64,000 nucleotides of DNA from Apiotrichum sp. Y4204 (taxonomy: Eukaryota; Basidiomycota; Tremellomycetes; Trichosporonales; Trichosporonaceae), in assembly GCA_025531455.1 (NCBI GenBank), contig JAMYHL010000034.1, positions 62,001-126,000 of the forward strand, written 5' to 3'. Of the stretch, positions 31,646 to 43,998 are shown one piece after another; positions within the stretch are counted from its first letter, which is position 1; each line of letters begins with the position of its first letter. Below the pieces are notes generated by a model. It worked only from the letters and a program-made list of their open reading frames with translations, was not told the DNA's origin and made no database searches. The position numbers and the translations under genes are program-made.

Positions 31646-34345
31646 ATGTTGATGATTGTGAATGCCCCCGTCTCGTCTTCAGCTTCCGTCTTTCCTCATC
31701 CCTCTCCTCTCTCCCACCACTACAGTCATCACCACCACCACGAGCATCAGACTCCGTCCTCCTCTGGCGCTGATACCAACAACAACAACAGAAGCGGTAG
31801 CAGACTCGGCGCCGGCGTCACTGCAGCAGTCACCGTCAGCACCAGTGCCAACAGCCTCAACGGTAGCGACCAAAGGCTTCTGCATTCCCGTTACTCGTTC
31901 TGGGCAGAGTGCAGTGCACCGCTTTCATACACTGAGCAGCACCAAATCCCCCACAGCAGCAACTGGCAGCAGCAAGCCCTTTACCACCAATTCGCTCCTG
32001 GTGCAACCCCCGCTGTTGCTTCCCACAACCTCCACCACGCCCAGCAACGTCAACCCGGGCCCGCCGTCTACCATCCACAACCACCACCGCCGCCGCCGAC
32101 GCCGCAGCCACATCTGTCCGTGCACATACCAGCGTCTCTGCCGCAGTCCGTCGAGCGCTCCGTGCAGCATCATTATTACCAACGTGCGTTTTTACTTTTC
32201 CTGTTCCACATGTTGCCGCATCCGGCTACCACACACACTGTACTGACATTGTTTTTCCACAGCTGGCTGGCAAGACGCGTCGCGTCAAGGTTACCATCTG
32301 ACCCCGTCGCCTCCCTCATCTGGCCTTCCTCATCGCCGCAAACCGCCCATCGCACTCACCGAGCGCTTTGACTGTCCCGTCTCGCACTCGCAGTGTCTCG
32401 CTCAACCCTCTCCCACCCCAGTTGGACGCGTAGCGTTTGACAATTCAGCTCCCCAATTAGCGCACGATTGGTCCCCACTCCCCACGCCAATACCGTACAA
32501 CAGCCACCTACCTCACACACCGCCCTATCCTCCGGACGCGTTCTCTTCCCCTCCTCAGCACTATCATCAGGCGTCCTTGAGTCCGGCATCCACTCCCTTT
32601 CCCCAAACACCTCCAGACACTGCGTTCTGTGGCACAGCCCACGAAACTAGGTTCTCTGTCAATTCCTTACCTCCACCTCTCGCGCAGCACCCTTTCTTTA
32701 TCACTTTCGGACCCGGCTACCAACCGGTGCACGCAATAATGGCCGAGGAAGTCCAGACTCAGGCCGCTCCGCCTGCTGAGGTGACGGAGACCACCGTTCC
32801 CGTCGCTCAGGAGGAAGAGGCAACAGCGGTTCCTGCCGAGCCCGTCCCAAAAACGGACGACGAAGTAACGCAGGCCGCCGTCGCCGCCATCGAAGATCCA
32901 AACGTTGGTGCCCTGCAGCCGTCTGCAGAGGCCGACCAAGCAGCACAACCCGTGTGGAACCCCGCCACTGGGCAGTACTACTATCCAGGTGTTGGAGAGC
33001 AGCCAGGGAGTGAGGCATACCTGCAGACAGCCGATTACACTTTGCCCCTTTCCGCCGAACACTACGTCACCGCCGGGGCAGAAGACTACAGTGGTGTTGC
33101 TGCCACTTTGTCCAACTGGGACCCAAACGCGACAGAGGCTGCCAACGAGCTCGAGATGGTGCCACCACCAGTCAATGGCGACCAGAATCTCGCGCATGCA
33201 GACCCAAATCTCGGCGTGCATGCGCCTGCAAACGGGGACATTGCCGTCGCCCCACCAGTTATAACCGAAAAGCCCAAAAAGCTCGTCTTGGCGTGCCACT
33301 TCTGCCGTGGTCGAAAGCTCAAGTGAGTCACCTCTCGATCGAGGATCGCACAACACTAGGATACTAACATTCAAGGTGCGATGGCAACCGTCCGACATGT
33401 GGCCACTGTGCCAAGCGTAATCTCACCTGCACTTATGATGAGCAGGTTCGTCGACGTGGGCCAGGCAAGCGCACAAAGGAGATGCGTGAGCGGGCCGCCC
33501 GCGAGGCAGAGGCTGCCGGCCTCGGCTTAACTGCCGAGTCAATAGCACAGCTCGCTGGCGAAGCCGGCCCGTCAGCCATCCCGGAGATTGCTCCCAAGAA
33601 GGCCGGCCGGAAACGCAAGTCGGAAGCAGTCGACGAGGCGGCGAAGAAGCTTCGCATGGAGGAGGAGCAGGCTGCCGCTCACGCCGCTGTCGCCGCTGCA
33701 GCCGCCGCCGCTGAGTTGGTGTCTCACGAGGGGGCAGTCCACAACCTGTCTCACGACCTCTCCCACGAAATTCCCCACGATCTTGCTCACGACCTTCCGC
33801 ATTCCCTCGAGGCTCTCGGCCACGAGGGCATGATCGACCCCGCACTTACAGGCGAAGGTGGCGGCTTGCTGGACCACAGCGGAGGAGTGCTAGACCACAA
33901 TGGCGTGCTCGACCAGAGCAGTGGAACTGGAGACGGCGGTGTTCTGGACGCGGGTGCTACCCTGGACCAACACTCTGTGCTTGACCAGAGTGGACTCGAA
34001 GGGCTAGACCACAGCGGGCTTGAGCACGCTGGGCTAGACCACACTGGGCTGGACCAGAGTGGACTGGAGCAGAGTGGACTCGACCACAGCGGTCTGGACC
34101 ACAGCGGTTCGGAGCACAGCGGCCTTGAGCACAGTGGTCTTGAACACAGCGGCCTGGAGCACAGCGGCCTGGAGCACAGCGGTCTGGAGCACAGCGGTCT
34201 AGAGCACAGCGGCCTGGAGCACGGCCTCGACTCGAGCAGTTTGGACCAGAGCACGGCGGTGCTCGACCTTCCGCCACTGGGATCAGAAACCCTCGGCCAG
34301 GTAATCCACCAGCTGAACGGCGGGCAGCTCAATGGCGGGCAGTAG
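31646..34345 (+). CDS. Zn2Cys6 transcription factor with pentapeptide-repeat tail
   Basis: Exons: 31646-32183, 32263-33322, 33376-34345 (855 aa). The binuclear zinc cluster is complete at about residues 524-551: C-x2-C-x6-C-x6-C-x2-C-x6-C (ACHFCRGRKLKC then GNRPTCGHC). It is followed by a basic linker RRRGPGKRTKE and an Ala-rich helix with a KKAGRKRK nuclear-localisation run. The long N-terminus is His-, Gln-, Pro- and Ser-rich. The C-terminus holds about 17 tandem five-residue units of consensus S-G-L-[ED]-[HQ]. No fungal-specific TF middle homology region is seen. An in-frame ATG at 32739 (MAEEVQTQ) could be a second start, but the upstream frame stays open across an intron for over 300 codons. 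Confidence 0.86.
33997..34225 (+). repeat. 15-bp coding repeat array (SGLEH units)
   Basis: Inside the Zn-cluster gene. Units such as AGCGGCCTGGAGCAC recur with a 15-bp period; the most homogeneous run (GLEHS, seven copies) lies about 34120-34220, the older diverged GLDHS/GLDQS units upstream. The gradient from diverged to identical suggests recent expansion at the 3' end. Confidence 0.85.
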
Positions 34346-34734
34346 AGTGTTTGATGTCGACGTTATACATGCGTAGTCGTAGTCGTAGTAGTTTGGTTTA
34401 CTGTGTGGTATTTTGTCGCCTGTCATCTTCGGGAGACGTTGTAACTGTAGAGAATGTACAGCTGCGAGCAGTCGGATCAGGTCCACGATGCTTGGTGCGA
34501 TGCGAGCTTGTCTGGGCTCCAATGTATTTGAATGATCAGTACACAATGCATCTCGACGAGCACAGATGCATGGACCGAGCCCTCGCTGCGACGCTGACTG
34601 GTGACTGTCCGTCTCGTCATTCCTCCGCCACTCTCTGGATGGCTTGGTTTGGTGGACGCCCAAAGTGGAGGCTCCAAAATATCCGTGTCTCAAAAAGTCG
34701 CATCCTCACAGTCCACTTCCACAACATTGCAAGA
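34346..34734. other. intergenic
   Basis: Between the Zn-cluster gene and the helicase gene, same strand. No gene seen. Confidence 0.5.
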
Positions 34735-37700
34735 ATGGCCCCGAAGCGCCGGCCCGTCAACGTCGTGCGCTCGGGAAACGCGGGCAACTCGTCCAAGCCA
34801 AAGCCAAGCAAGGACAGTAAAGACAAGGACGGCAAAGATGGGAAGGCGGGGGACGACAAGCCGGCGCGCCCGCCGCCGCTGTTTCCGGTCGGATACAAGA
34901 GCCCCGTGACGCTGCTCAACGAGAAGTGCCAAAAGGCCGGGTGGGAGCGCCCGAGTATCGAGACTGTAAGCTGAATGCAGTGTCTCGCGAGCTGTGGAAA
35001 GAAATCTCACTCTACTCAGAGGGCGAACCCCAAGTCCAACCCGACGACGTACTCTGGCGTCGTGACGCTCCGCAAGCGCGTGAGCAAGAACGTATATGAC
35101 CTCGATACGGTGCGCATGACCCCGCATCCTCCGTTGGAGGTCGAGAGTGAGGCGATGGCCAAGCACTGGCTCGCGACATACGCCATGTTCCGCGTAGGTA
35201 CATGTCTCCTTCCGTACTGATTCCAGTTCTGCAACCACCTCCCGATGGCGCTCACCCTCCCGCCGAGCATCAGGCCGTACTGGACGACGCTGCTGGCGGA
35301 GAAGGCGGCCGCGCCGGACCACCGCGAGTGGGAGTGGGCCGCGGATCCGTTTGCGGCCAAGCACGAGGTCGAGGCGCGGCAGAAGAAGAAGGCGGACAAG
35401 GACAAGGACGCCAAGGAGAAGGCGTCTGGAGGCGCAGGTGGGGGCAGTGGGCGGGACAGTGGCCGCTCGACGCCGGCACAGGATGGAAGTCGCGGGGGCA
35501 AGGCGTGGGCCGAGGCGCCAGAGGTGCGCATGGCGCCGGCGCTCCGCGAGATGGTCGAGGACACCGTGAAGAAGGTGAGTCGGAGGTGGGGGAGTGCTGA
35601 CTTGCAGATGATGAAAAAGTTCCCTGCGGCGGTCACGGAGGCGACGCGCGAGATGGGTGGCACGCCGATCCCGACCCCGGGAGGAACTCCGGGTGCGAGC
35701 GGGACGGCGACGCCGGCGCTGGACGTCGCGCCGCTCCAGGCGCAGCTTGACACACTGGGCTTCCGCGCGACGCATGTCGCGAGCTGCCTTTCCGCGCTCT
35801 CGGCTGCACATGCGCGGCTGCACTCGTCCGGCGCGGCGGGCAACGATCCGCTCGTGCTCAGCCTGAGTATTCTGTCCCCGCTCGAGGCGGCGATTGAATG
35901 GCTCCTCCTCCATCTCCCCGAGGACGACCTTCCCCCGCGATACCGCCCGAGTGCGAGCTCCGCGAACATGGTCACTGGCGCGAGCGTTGCGCAGGGCGGC
36001 AAGAGCGCGCTTGTGCGCGGCTGGTTGGCAGACAAGCTTGCGCGCCAGGCGGGATTCCCGCGCAAGGCGGTCGAGGGTGTGCTGGACAGCGAGACGGTCG
36101 AGTCACGCGCGCTCGACGTCCTCGGCCGCAAGCTTTGTGGCTGGCATGGCGAGGAGGGCGGGTGGGGTGTGACGGAGGTGGTTGAATGGAGCGGGAACGA
36201 GGACGAGGTTGCCGAACGCGACGTCATGCGCGAGGAGGAGCTTATGGCCCTCGAGGCTGTGCTCGGCGAGCGGTTCACGCGCGAGGCGCGCGAGGCATGC
36301 GTTGAGATCACGGTCGAGATGGCCCATGGGGACGATACACTCATGCTGAATGTGGTATTTGACTCGCACTCGCCGTATCCCTCGCCGCAGCACCCGACGC
36401 GCCCACCGGCATTCTATCTTTCCTCTACGACGCTTCCGTCCTACATGCGCCTCCACCTACACGCGACAATGCTGGCCGCCTTCCGCGATCCGGAGCGGCA
36501 CGACCTCGCGGGTGTGCTCGAGACGGGCATGGGTGGCGCGGTGCTGAGCATGGTCGAGCACCTCGAGACGGCCCTTCCGGGAGTTATTGAGGCACCACCG
36601 GATATCGGTTCCGTGACGCAGCACCTCGTGCCGCGGGCAGCGGAGGAGGAGGACGCGCCGGCCAAGGTGATCGCGCGGCGGGAAGCGCCAAAAGCCAGGC
36701 GTAACGGGCCTCGCCGGGAGCCGTCCGCGGCAGAGAACGCCGCTGTTGCGGCTGCACAAGCGCGTCTCTTTGCCGACCCCAAGTACGCGCCCATGCTCGC
36801 CGACCGCAAAAAGCTCCCAGCCTGGGCTGAGCGCGAAAACATCTGCTCTGCTCTGGATAGCAACCGTGTGCTCGTCGTGGTTGGTGAGACCGGTTGTGGT
36901 AAGAGGTAAGCTTACCGGTACATTCTCAAGCTTACACGCAGTACCCAGCTCCCGCAGTTTATCCTCGACCACGAAATCGCCGCGGGTCGCGGCGCGAGCA
37001 CGAACATTATTGTCACGCAGCCGCGCCGAGTCGCTGCCATGGGTGTCGCGGCGCGTGTCGCGCAGGAACGCCTCGAGGATGTGGACTCGAAACCTGGTAC
37101 GGTTGGTTATGCGATTCGTGGCGAGCGGCGCGCAAATGCCGAAACACGCCTGCTCTTTTGCACGACAGGTATCGTGCTCCGCCGGCTGGGCACTGGCGAT
37201 GTGGACCTCAGCGGTGTGTCGCACGTAATTGTGGACGAGGCGCACGAGCGTGGCGTCGATACCGATCTGCTCATCTGCCTTCTCCGCGACCTCTTGGAGC
37301 GTAACAGCCGCATCAAGGTCATTCTCATGTCCGCTACCATCAATGGTGAGCAGCTGCGTAGATTGGTGGAAGCTGACAGGCAGAGGACATCTTCATCAAG
37401 TACTTTGGCGGCTGCCCGTCGCTCAAGATCCCAGGTTTCACGTACCCCGTCGAGGACCACTACCTCGAGGATGTGGTGCCGCTGATCAAGTACCAACCCA
37501 CGCCGTCGCGCTTCGGGCCCAAGCTAAACGAGGAGCAGAAGGCGGCGATGCGGGCAGACTACGAGAAGCTGGGGTTGAGGCAGGACGACCTGCGTGCGCT
37601 CGAGATCCTCTCCCAGTCGGACCGCATCGACTATGGGCTCGTGGCGACTACGGTGCAGCACATTGTGCGCAACGCCGAGTCTCCAAACGGCGCCGTGCTC

Positions 37701-39224
37701 ATTTTCATGCCTGGTGTGATGGAAATCAGGCAGTGCATCAGCGAACTACAAAGCGTGGACCTCGGCCTCGTGGAGATCCTTCCCCTTCACGCCAACCTGT
37801 CGAGTGCGGAACAGCGGCGCGTTTTCGTGCCCACTGCCCCGCGGCGGAAGATTGTCGTAGCGACCAACGTCGCCGAAACATCAGTCACCATCCCCGATGT
37901 GGTGTATGTCGTTGACTCGGGCCGCGTCAAGGAGACGCAATACGACGCAGACAACGGGATGCAGCGTCTTGTCGAGTGCTGGACCTCGCGCGCGTCCGGC
38001 CGCCAGCGCCGCGGTCGTGCAGGTCGTACCCAGCCCGGCAAGTGCTACAAGCTCTACACACACCGCACGGAGAACAACTCGATGCCGCGCTTTCCAGTTC
38101 CGGAGATCATGCGCACGCCGCTCGAGGCGCTCTTCCTGCAGGTCAAGGCGATGAACGAAGAGACCGACGTCAAGGCGTTCCTTTCGCGTGCAATCGACCC
38201 ACCGAAGATGCAGGCGATGGACGCGGCATGGCAAACGCTCCTCGACCTCGGCGCCGTGGAGAGCGACAAGCAGACCGCAAAGCTCACCGCACTTGGGCGG
38301 CACATGTCGCTGCTGCCGGTGGACCTCCGCTTGGCGAAGATGCTCGTTCTCGGCACAATCTTCAAGTGCCTCGATCCCGTGCTTACCATCGCGTCGCTCC
38401 TCTCCTCCAAGCCACTGTTCATCTCTCCAATGGACAAGCGCGAGGAGGCGCGCCGCGCCCGCGAGAGCTTCTCCACCGCCCGCTCGGATCTTCTCACAGA
38501 CGCAAAGGCGTACGCCGCCGCCGCGGCGCTCAAGCGCGGCGAGGCTCGTGCGTTTTGCGAGCAAAACTTCATATCGCCCAGCACCATGCGTGACATTACG
38601 TCGCTGCGCGGCGACTTCCTCGCTGCGCTCTCGAGCATTGGATTTGTCGGCTCGTCGGCTGCCGCCCTCGCCGCCGCTTCCGTTAATGCCACGAGCGACA
38701 ACCTCGTGAAGGCAGTGATTGTCGGTGGTCTCTACCCCCGCGTCGCGCGGATTGCGCTCCCCGACGCCCAGTTTGAGCGCATGCATGCCGGCGCGGTCCA
38801 GAAGGAACACGAGGCCAAGGCGGTCAAGTTCTTTGACGCCGGCGGACGCGTGTTCCTCCACCCCTCGAGTGTGCTCTTCTCCGTCGCCGACGGGTGGAAG
38901 AAGGGATACCTCGCGTACTTTTCCAAGGCCGAGACATCCAAGGTGTTCCTGCGCGACGCGACCGACGTGCCTCTATACGGTCTTTTGCTGTTCGGCGGGC
39001 AGATCACGGTCAACCATTGGGCCGGGGGGCTCATGCTCGGTGCTGATGGCGTGGTCAAGCTGCGCGCCGCGACGCGTATTGGTGTGCTGTGCGCGCAGCT
39101 CCGCCGCCTCCTTGATGCGCAGCTCGCGGAGAAGATTGAGAGCCCGCACGGCGCAGCGGATATCCGCGACGACGTGACTCGCGCCATGATGGCGCTGCTT
39201 GCGCGTGATGGCCTGACGCAGTAG
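34735..39224 (+). CDS. DEAH-box RNA helicase, DHX57/Ucp12-like
   Basis: Exons: 34735-34965, 35020-35193, 35227-35574, 35608-36905, 36942-37345, 37384-39224 (1431 aa). Long N-terminal half: Lys-rich start, a UBA-like helical segment (RGWLADKLARQAGFPRKAVE..), an RWD-like region with ..AFYLSSTTLPSYMRLHLHATM. Helicase motifs: I GETGCGKS (about 677-684, split by an intron after GK), Ia TQPRRVAA, II DEAH, III SAT, IV FMPG, V TNVAETSVTI, VI QRRGRAGR; then HA2/OB-fold with DLRLAKMLVLG and the C-terminal DUF1605-type block. The UBA-RWD-DEAH order fits DHX57, S. pombe Ucp12 and S. cerevisiae YLR419W; cellular role poorly known, probably ribosome or mRNP linked. Confidence 0.9.
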
Positions 39225-39614
39225 GCAGTGAGTGAGTCACCGGGAGGCGTGGTGTGATCGAGCTGGGGGAGGCCGAAAGGCGCATGCAGGCACAGGTAGG
39301 CGAAGTAGGCGGAGATGACGGATATCGCGAACCCTCGCGTATTTAGTAGATGTAGAACTTAGACTGCAGCATGTTATTGTCTTGATGCTTCCTGTGGGGT
39401 CGAGGTATGACCTTCGGCATGCTATGCATCTGTTTCTGGCTCCCATTATCGCGCACTACGCGCTGTCTATGCCGGCTGGCTGATGTATGTCCGTCGTGCT
39501 TCGTCTCCGCCACTGTCGCTCGCCTCGCCTGAGCCCATTCCGCACATCCGCCTCACCGCCCCTCGCTCCTCGGTACTATTGCGCTTCGCCTCGCGCACGC
39601 TGCGCCCCGCGCGC
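39225..39614. other. convergent intergenic region
   Basis: Between the 3' ends of the helicase gene and the carbonic anhydrase gene. No gene seen. Confidence 0.5.
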
Positions 39615-40442
39615 TTAGTCGGTAAGGTTGTAGATCTTCTGGATGTCCTGGAGCATCTCGTTGAAGCCAATGTCGAGGTCCTTGAGGAGGCCGTCGCGGA
39701 AGTCGAACACCCATCCATGAACGATGGGGAAGCCCTGCTCTGCGTAGCTCTGCTGGACAGCCGCGGTCTTGATGACGTTGCGGCACTGCTCAATGACATT
39801 GACCTCGACGAGGCGGTCGTAGCGCTTCGTCTCGTCCTTGATCGCGTCGAGCTCGGCCTCGTGCAGGCGGTAAATGTCGCGAATGTTACGCAGCCACGGG
39901 TTGAGGATACCGAGGTCCTTGGGGGTCATGGCGGCCTTTACGCCGCCGCAGCCATAGTGCCCGCAGACGATAATGTGCTTGACCTTCAAGTGGCGCACGG
40001 CATAGTTGATGACGCTCATGACATTCAGGTCGAGGTTGTTTACGAGATTCGCAATGTTGCGGTGGATGAATGCCTCTCCGGGCTCGAGACCCGTGATGAT
40101 CTCGGCGGGCATGCGCGAGTCGGCACACCCGATCCAGAGGTATTCTGGCTCCTGGCCCGCCGAGAGCTTGACAAAGAACTCTGGGTCTTTTTCCTTTTGC
40201 TGGGCGGCCCACGCGCGGTTGTGGGTGAACACGCGCTCGTGGGACTGCTGCATAAAGTCGGGCATGGCGACCGAGGCGTGGCGCACGGCGTCGAGTGTCG
40301 CGGAGGGAACGGCGGGACGCGGGGACGGAGCCGAGGGAGATGAGGATGAAGATGAAGATGAGGATGAGCACGCGCGCGAGAGTGTCGTTGCGAGCCGTTG
40401 GCGGTGCCGGAGGAAATGCGAGATACGGTGGGAAGACAGCAT
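39615..40442 (-). CDS. beta-class carbonic anhydrase
   Basis: CO2 + H2O to bicarbonate and H+; in basidiomycete yeasts it supplies bicarbonate for biosynthesis and for adenylyl cyclase sensing. One exon, 275 aa. Zinc ligands and catalytic dyad are all present: Cys106, Asp108 and Arg110 in IGCADSR, His162 and Cys165 in CGHYGCGG. The N-terminal ~55 residues are Arg/Ser-rich with a run of Ser, like a mitochondrial targeting sequence; a downstream Met60 (MPDFMQQ) could start a cytosolic form. Intronless in an intron-rich neighbourhood. A palindromic TGACGTCA lies about 530 bases upstream. Confidence 0.95.
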   Translation of the reverse strand: MLSSHRISHFLRHRQRLATTLSRACSSSSSSSSSSPSAPSPRPAVPSATLDAVRHASVAMPDFMQQSHERVFTHNRAWAAQQKEKDPEFFVKLSAGQEPEYLWIGCADSRMPAEIITGLEPGEAFIHRNIANLVNNLDLNVMSVINYAVRHLKVKHIIVCGHYGCGGVKAAMTPKDLGILNPWLRNIRDIYRLHEAELDAIKDETKRYDRLVEVNVIEQCRNVIKTAAVQQSYAEQGFPIVHGWVFDFRDGLLKDLDIGFNEMLQDIQKIYNLTD

Positions 40443-41402
40443 GGTGTGGATACTTTTTACCCCGGCTTTTATTGATGGGATTGTATTTGGGGGGCAAAGT
40501 AGCGGTGGGGCAGCGGGCAGCGATGGCGATTGACCGAGCGCCTGTGATACGCCGAGGAGCAGTGTAGTAGGTAGTAACTAGGTGAGAATGCGAGCCCCCG
40601 CAAGACCGGATAATATCGCGCGAATGTGACTCCCACAACTGTGGGACCTTTGGGACCTTGTCGGGACCTTGCCTTGACCGGTGTGCCTTTTTCTGTTCTT
40701 TTCTCCGCCCCCCCGCCCCTCTTTTTTTCGCTGGCTCCTCTTCAGCTCGCTGTGTTGTGGCTGGCCATGGGCGCGGAACAAGAACCCCCCCTCTGCATGC
40801 TCTGCACCTCTGCAGCTCATCATCTCTGCTTCGGATCCTGCAGCGCCCTGTTGTCAAATGTCTCAATTGTCTCGGGGGTAGTCACCACCTCCACCCGAAA
40901 AAAAGAAAAAAAAAAATTGATGGGGCAATCAATCGCGAGATGCCCCTTTGCCGAATCACCGTGGGCCGGTTGACGTCATTGCCGACCCATGGCGTCCTGT
41001 CCGTGGTGTCCTGTGGCTCGATCGCACGGCGTTGATTGCCTCGGCTGCGCCGTCCAACGTGCCCCAGGAGCTGTTCGTGTGTGGTAGGTGATAGGAGAAT
41101 GTGGGATAAACGGAAGGGCGAAGCGGAGGGCCTTTTCGGAGCTTGGAGCTCGCAACCACATTCGGTAGTACCCAGTGGCCCTCACAGTTGTGTGGATGGG
41201 GCATGCGATGACGAACGTCTTGGTCGTACGCGTCGAGCCGCGCATTTATCAACCTGCCTCCAATCCGAAACTGCTCACTACATCCTCCGGCCGATCGTAG
41301 ACGTGCATTTACGAAATTACAAAGATGATACACTGTAGCCACAGCCACTGACCTCCGTCGTCCGAGCTCTCAATCTTCCCTGATCCACACTGATCTGATC
41401 CC
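40443..41402. other. intergenic with TGACGTCA palindrome and A-rich tract
   Basis: Promoter side of the carbonic anhydrase gene and 3' side of MCM5. It holds a poly-A tract near 40899-40917 and a perfect CRE/ATF-type TGACGTCA at 40971-40978. No gene seen. Confidence 0.5.
40971..40978. promoter_or_regulatory. TGACGTCA palindrome (CRE/ATF-type site)
   Basis: Perfect 8-bp palindrome bound by bZIP proteins of the ATF/CREB class. It sits between the carbonic anhydrase start and the MCM5 3' end; regulatory use is inferred. Confidence 0.4.
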
Positions 41403-43998
41403 TTAGACACCTACACGGTTAACGACCTTCTTCTGGCCCGAGAAGCGGACGACCTCGCGCTTCTCGAGGACGTACAGCGCGCGCTCGAGCGCGTGCTGCG
41501 AGTAGCCCTGGTGCGTGACAAACTCGCGCACGAGCGACTGGTAGCTCGTGCTCCAGCCAATCGGCAGACGGCGCTTCAGCTCGCGCTCAATGCGCTCCAT
41601 CTCGTCCTGCAGCTCGGCACGCGTCATCCCGTCCACCTGGCCCGCCGCCACGGCGTCCATCGTAGAGTACTTGAAGAGGCGGATTGCCTCCTCGACGTGG
41701 TGGATGCCGACCGACGGCGTGAGCGTGATCTTGGCCAGCGACTCGGAAATACGGATGATGGCTTCAAGTTGGCGCACGGTGATGGGAATAGAGGAGCGTT
41801 CGTCGTTATCCCGCTCGACCTGCTGCACCTGTTTCCGCAGCTGGACAAAGTGGGATGAGAGCATCTCGGCGGCCTCGACAGACAGACGCGGCGCGCACCG
41901 CGACTTGCAGTACGCAATGTACCGCTTCATCTTGTCAATGTCAATTTCGCCGACAATCTCGTCGTCCGCCTGCCGGTTCATGTGGATATCCATGACGTGC
42001 TTGGCAATTGTCCGATCGCGTGCCTCGTTGTGCTCGTCCTTGACAATGAAAATCATGTCAAAACGCGACAGAATGGTGGTCTGGAAGTCGATGTTCTCGC
42101 CCGGCGACTTCATGTCGTCGTAGCGACCGAACACCGGGTTGGCAGCCGCAAGAACCGAGGTACGCGAATTGAGAATGGTGGTAATACCAGCCTTGGCGAT
42201 AGAGATGGTCTGCTGCTCCATCGCCTCGTGAATCGCCACGCGATCCTCGTCGCGCATCTTGTCAAATTCGTCAATGCAGACAACACCGCCGTCCGCGAGC
42301 ACCATCGCACCACCCTCAAGGTAGAACTCGCGCTGATTGTCAGTTTACAGTTCTAAAGCAGCTAACTCACTGTTACGGGGTCGCGCTGCACTGAAGCCGT
42401 CAGACCAGCGGCGGACGATCCCTTGCCAGAGGTGTACACTGCGATCGGGGACACCTTCTCCACAAACTTGAGCAGCTGCGACTTGGCAGTACCGGGGTCA
42501 CCGAGGAGAAGCACGTTGATGTCACCACGGAGGCGCATGCCGTCGGGAAGAATCTTCTTGCTTCCACCCATGAGGAGACAGGTGACAGCCTTCTTAATGT
42601 CGATGCTGCCGTAGATACTCGGGGCCACACTCCGTGCGAAACGCTCGTAGAGCCCCTCCGAGCGGCCCAGCTGCTGGAACTCTTCCTCCTCCTCGGGCGT
42701 GAATACTCGCGAACCAGGGGAAGACGCGAGAGACGTGTCGAGCTCTATGCCGAGCACGCGGAGATATGGCTGTCGCAGAGCCGGTGCGCCGCTGTTCTTG
42801 GACTGGCAGTGTCAGGATAAGCGTCTCCACACCACTTACGTTCTTCGAAGCCGGGGCGAATGTGGAGTAGATACCAGTTGCGATGATGCGTGATCCCGGT
42901 ACGACCTTGCCGGTGAGGTATCGCTCGGCCTGAAGCATCATGTGACGAGGCAGTTCACCAACAGGGACCATGTCCGGGGCCTCCTGGAGCTTGATCATCT
43001 GCTGGTCCATGAACCGGCAGCGGTCGTGGAGGATGACATATGGGTCGAGGGGACACTCCTTCTTCTGTCCCTCTAGTGCTGGGCTGCGGGTCAGCTACGG
43101 ATTACGGTCTAGACTCACGCATCACATCGGCGAGGAAGGGCTGCCCGCTCGCCACCCATTGCTCCAGACACCTTGACCATCTTAACCGAACGACACGACT
43201 TGCACTGCAAGTGCAGCTCTGTCGCGCGCGACGACAGCTGCGACGCGTTGATGACAATACCGGGTAGGCGAACAAGAGTTGTCAAAGTGTTCGCCTGTAT
43301 GTCAGTTAGCGAAGTGGATTTCTAACTCACGGTCAGTTCACGGAACTGGAGCATGTTCATCTGGCTCTTAAGGGTGACCTGCATTTCTGGGACGGCCTCA
43401 ACAGCCGCCTCGGCGGTGGGGTTATCCGCTGGCTTGGCAAGCTGACGTGCGAGACGGAGAACGGCCGACTCGAGCTGATCTGTCAGTCCTTCTGTATATG
43501 TGATTGAACGCACCAGAGGGACCATCTCGCCGGGCTGCTCGTGCACCTTCTGCGCCATCTCGGCGCTGTAGACAGTCATGTGCTGCAGGTCAATGTCCAA
43601 CGAGTGGTGGTGCATCAACAACGAGCTCTTCAGGCGTTCACTGCGGGGTAAGCAAGATGTCAAGAGGAATTTGTTATAGCTCGAATCGTGTTCACAACGC
43701 CTTCCTCCAGGAGGGAAGCCATCACACCATATCAGGTTATGAGAGAACTCGCTACCTGGCGACGAGATGACTGCCATCTTGTATCTCTACACCCTCTGGA
43801 CTCATCCCCACAAGACTCACCGGTAAACAAACTCAGCGCCAACACGGAACGCGACGAGAAAGTCGAAGAACGCCTGCTCGTACGAAGAAGGCGCGTCCGG
43901 CGCCTGGTCCGTCTGGAGGACATCGACCGCGAAGACGCGGTTCGGCTCGAATCCGCTCTGAGATGTTAGTTGTGCATCGCGAGGTATGGGCTCACCAT
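41403..43998 (-). CDS. MCM5: replicative helicase subunit Mcm5
   Basis: One of six MCM2-7 subunits of the CMG replicative helicase. Exons (minus): 43998-43996 (ATG only), 43957-43821, 43640-43514, 43474-43331, 43294-43119, 43083-42840, 42802-42371, 42332-41403 (730 aa). The N-terminus [10 protein letters not shown] matches MCM5. Zinc-binding cysteines lie in CKSCRSVK.. and ..PRRC../..ECPLDPY. The AAA+ core has the MCM Walker [12 protein letters not shown], Walker [28 protein letters not shown] and the arginine finger LSRFDMIF. The MCM5-typical C-terminus includes [16 protein letters not shown]. The acceptor of exon 4 was placed at 43474 because an AG five bases earlier gives the wrong frame. 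Three ACGCGT boxes lie upstream. Confidence 0.95.

Noticed and set aside
34690..36344. Long minus-strand frames opposite the helicase N-terminal half
   Set aside because: Arg/Ser-rich antisense translation; the plus strand gives a continuous DHX57-like protein with all motifs.
39483..40343. 286-codon plus-strand frame opposite the carbonic anhydrase
   Set aside because: Shadow of the beta-carbonic anhydrase codons; the minus strand has all zinc ligands.
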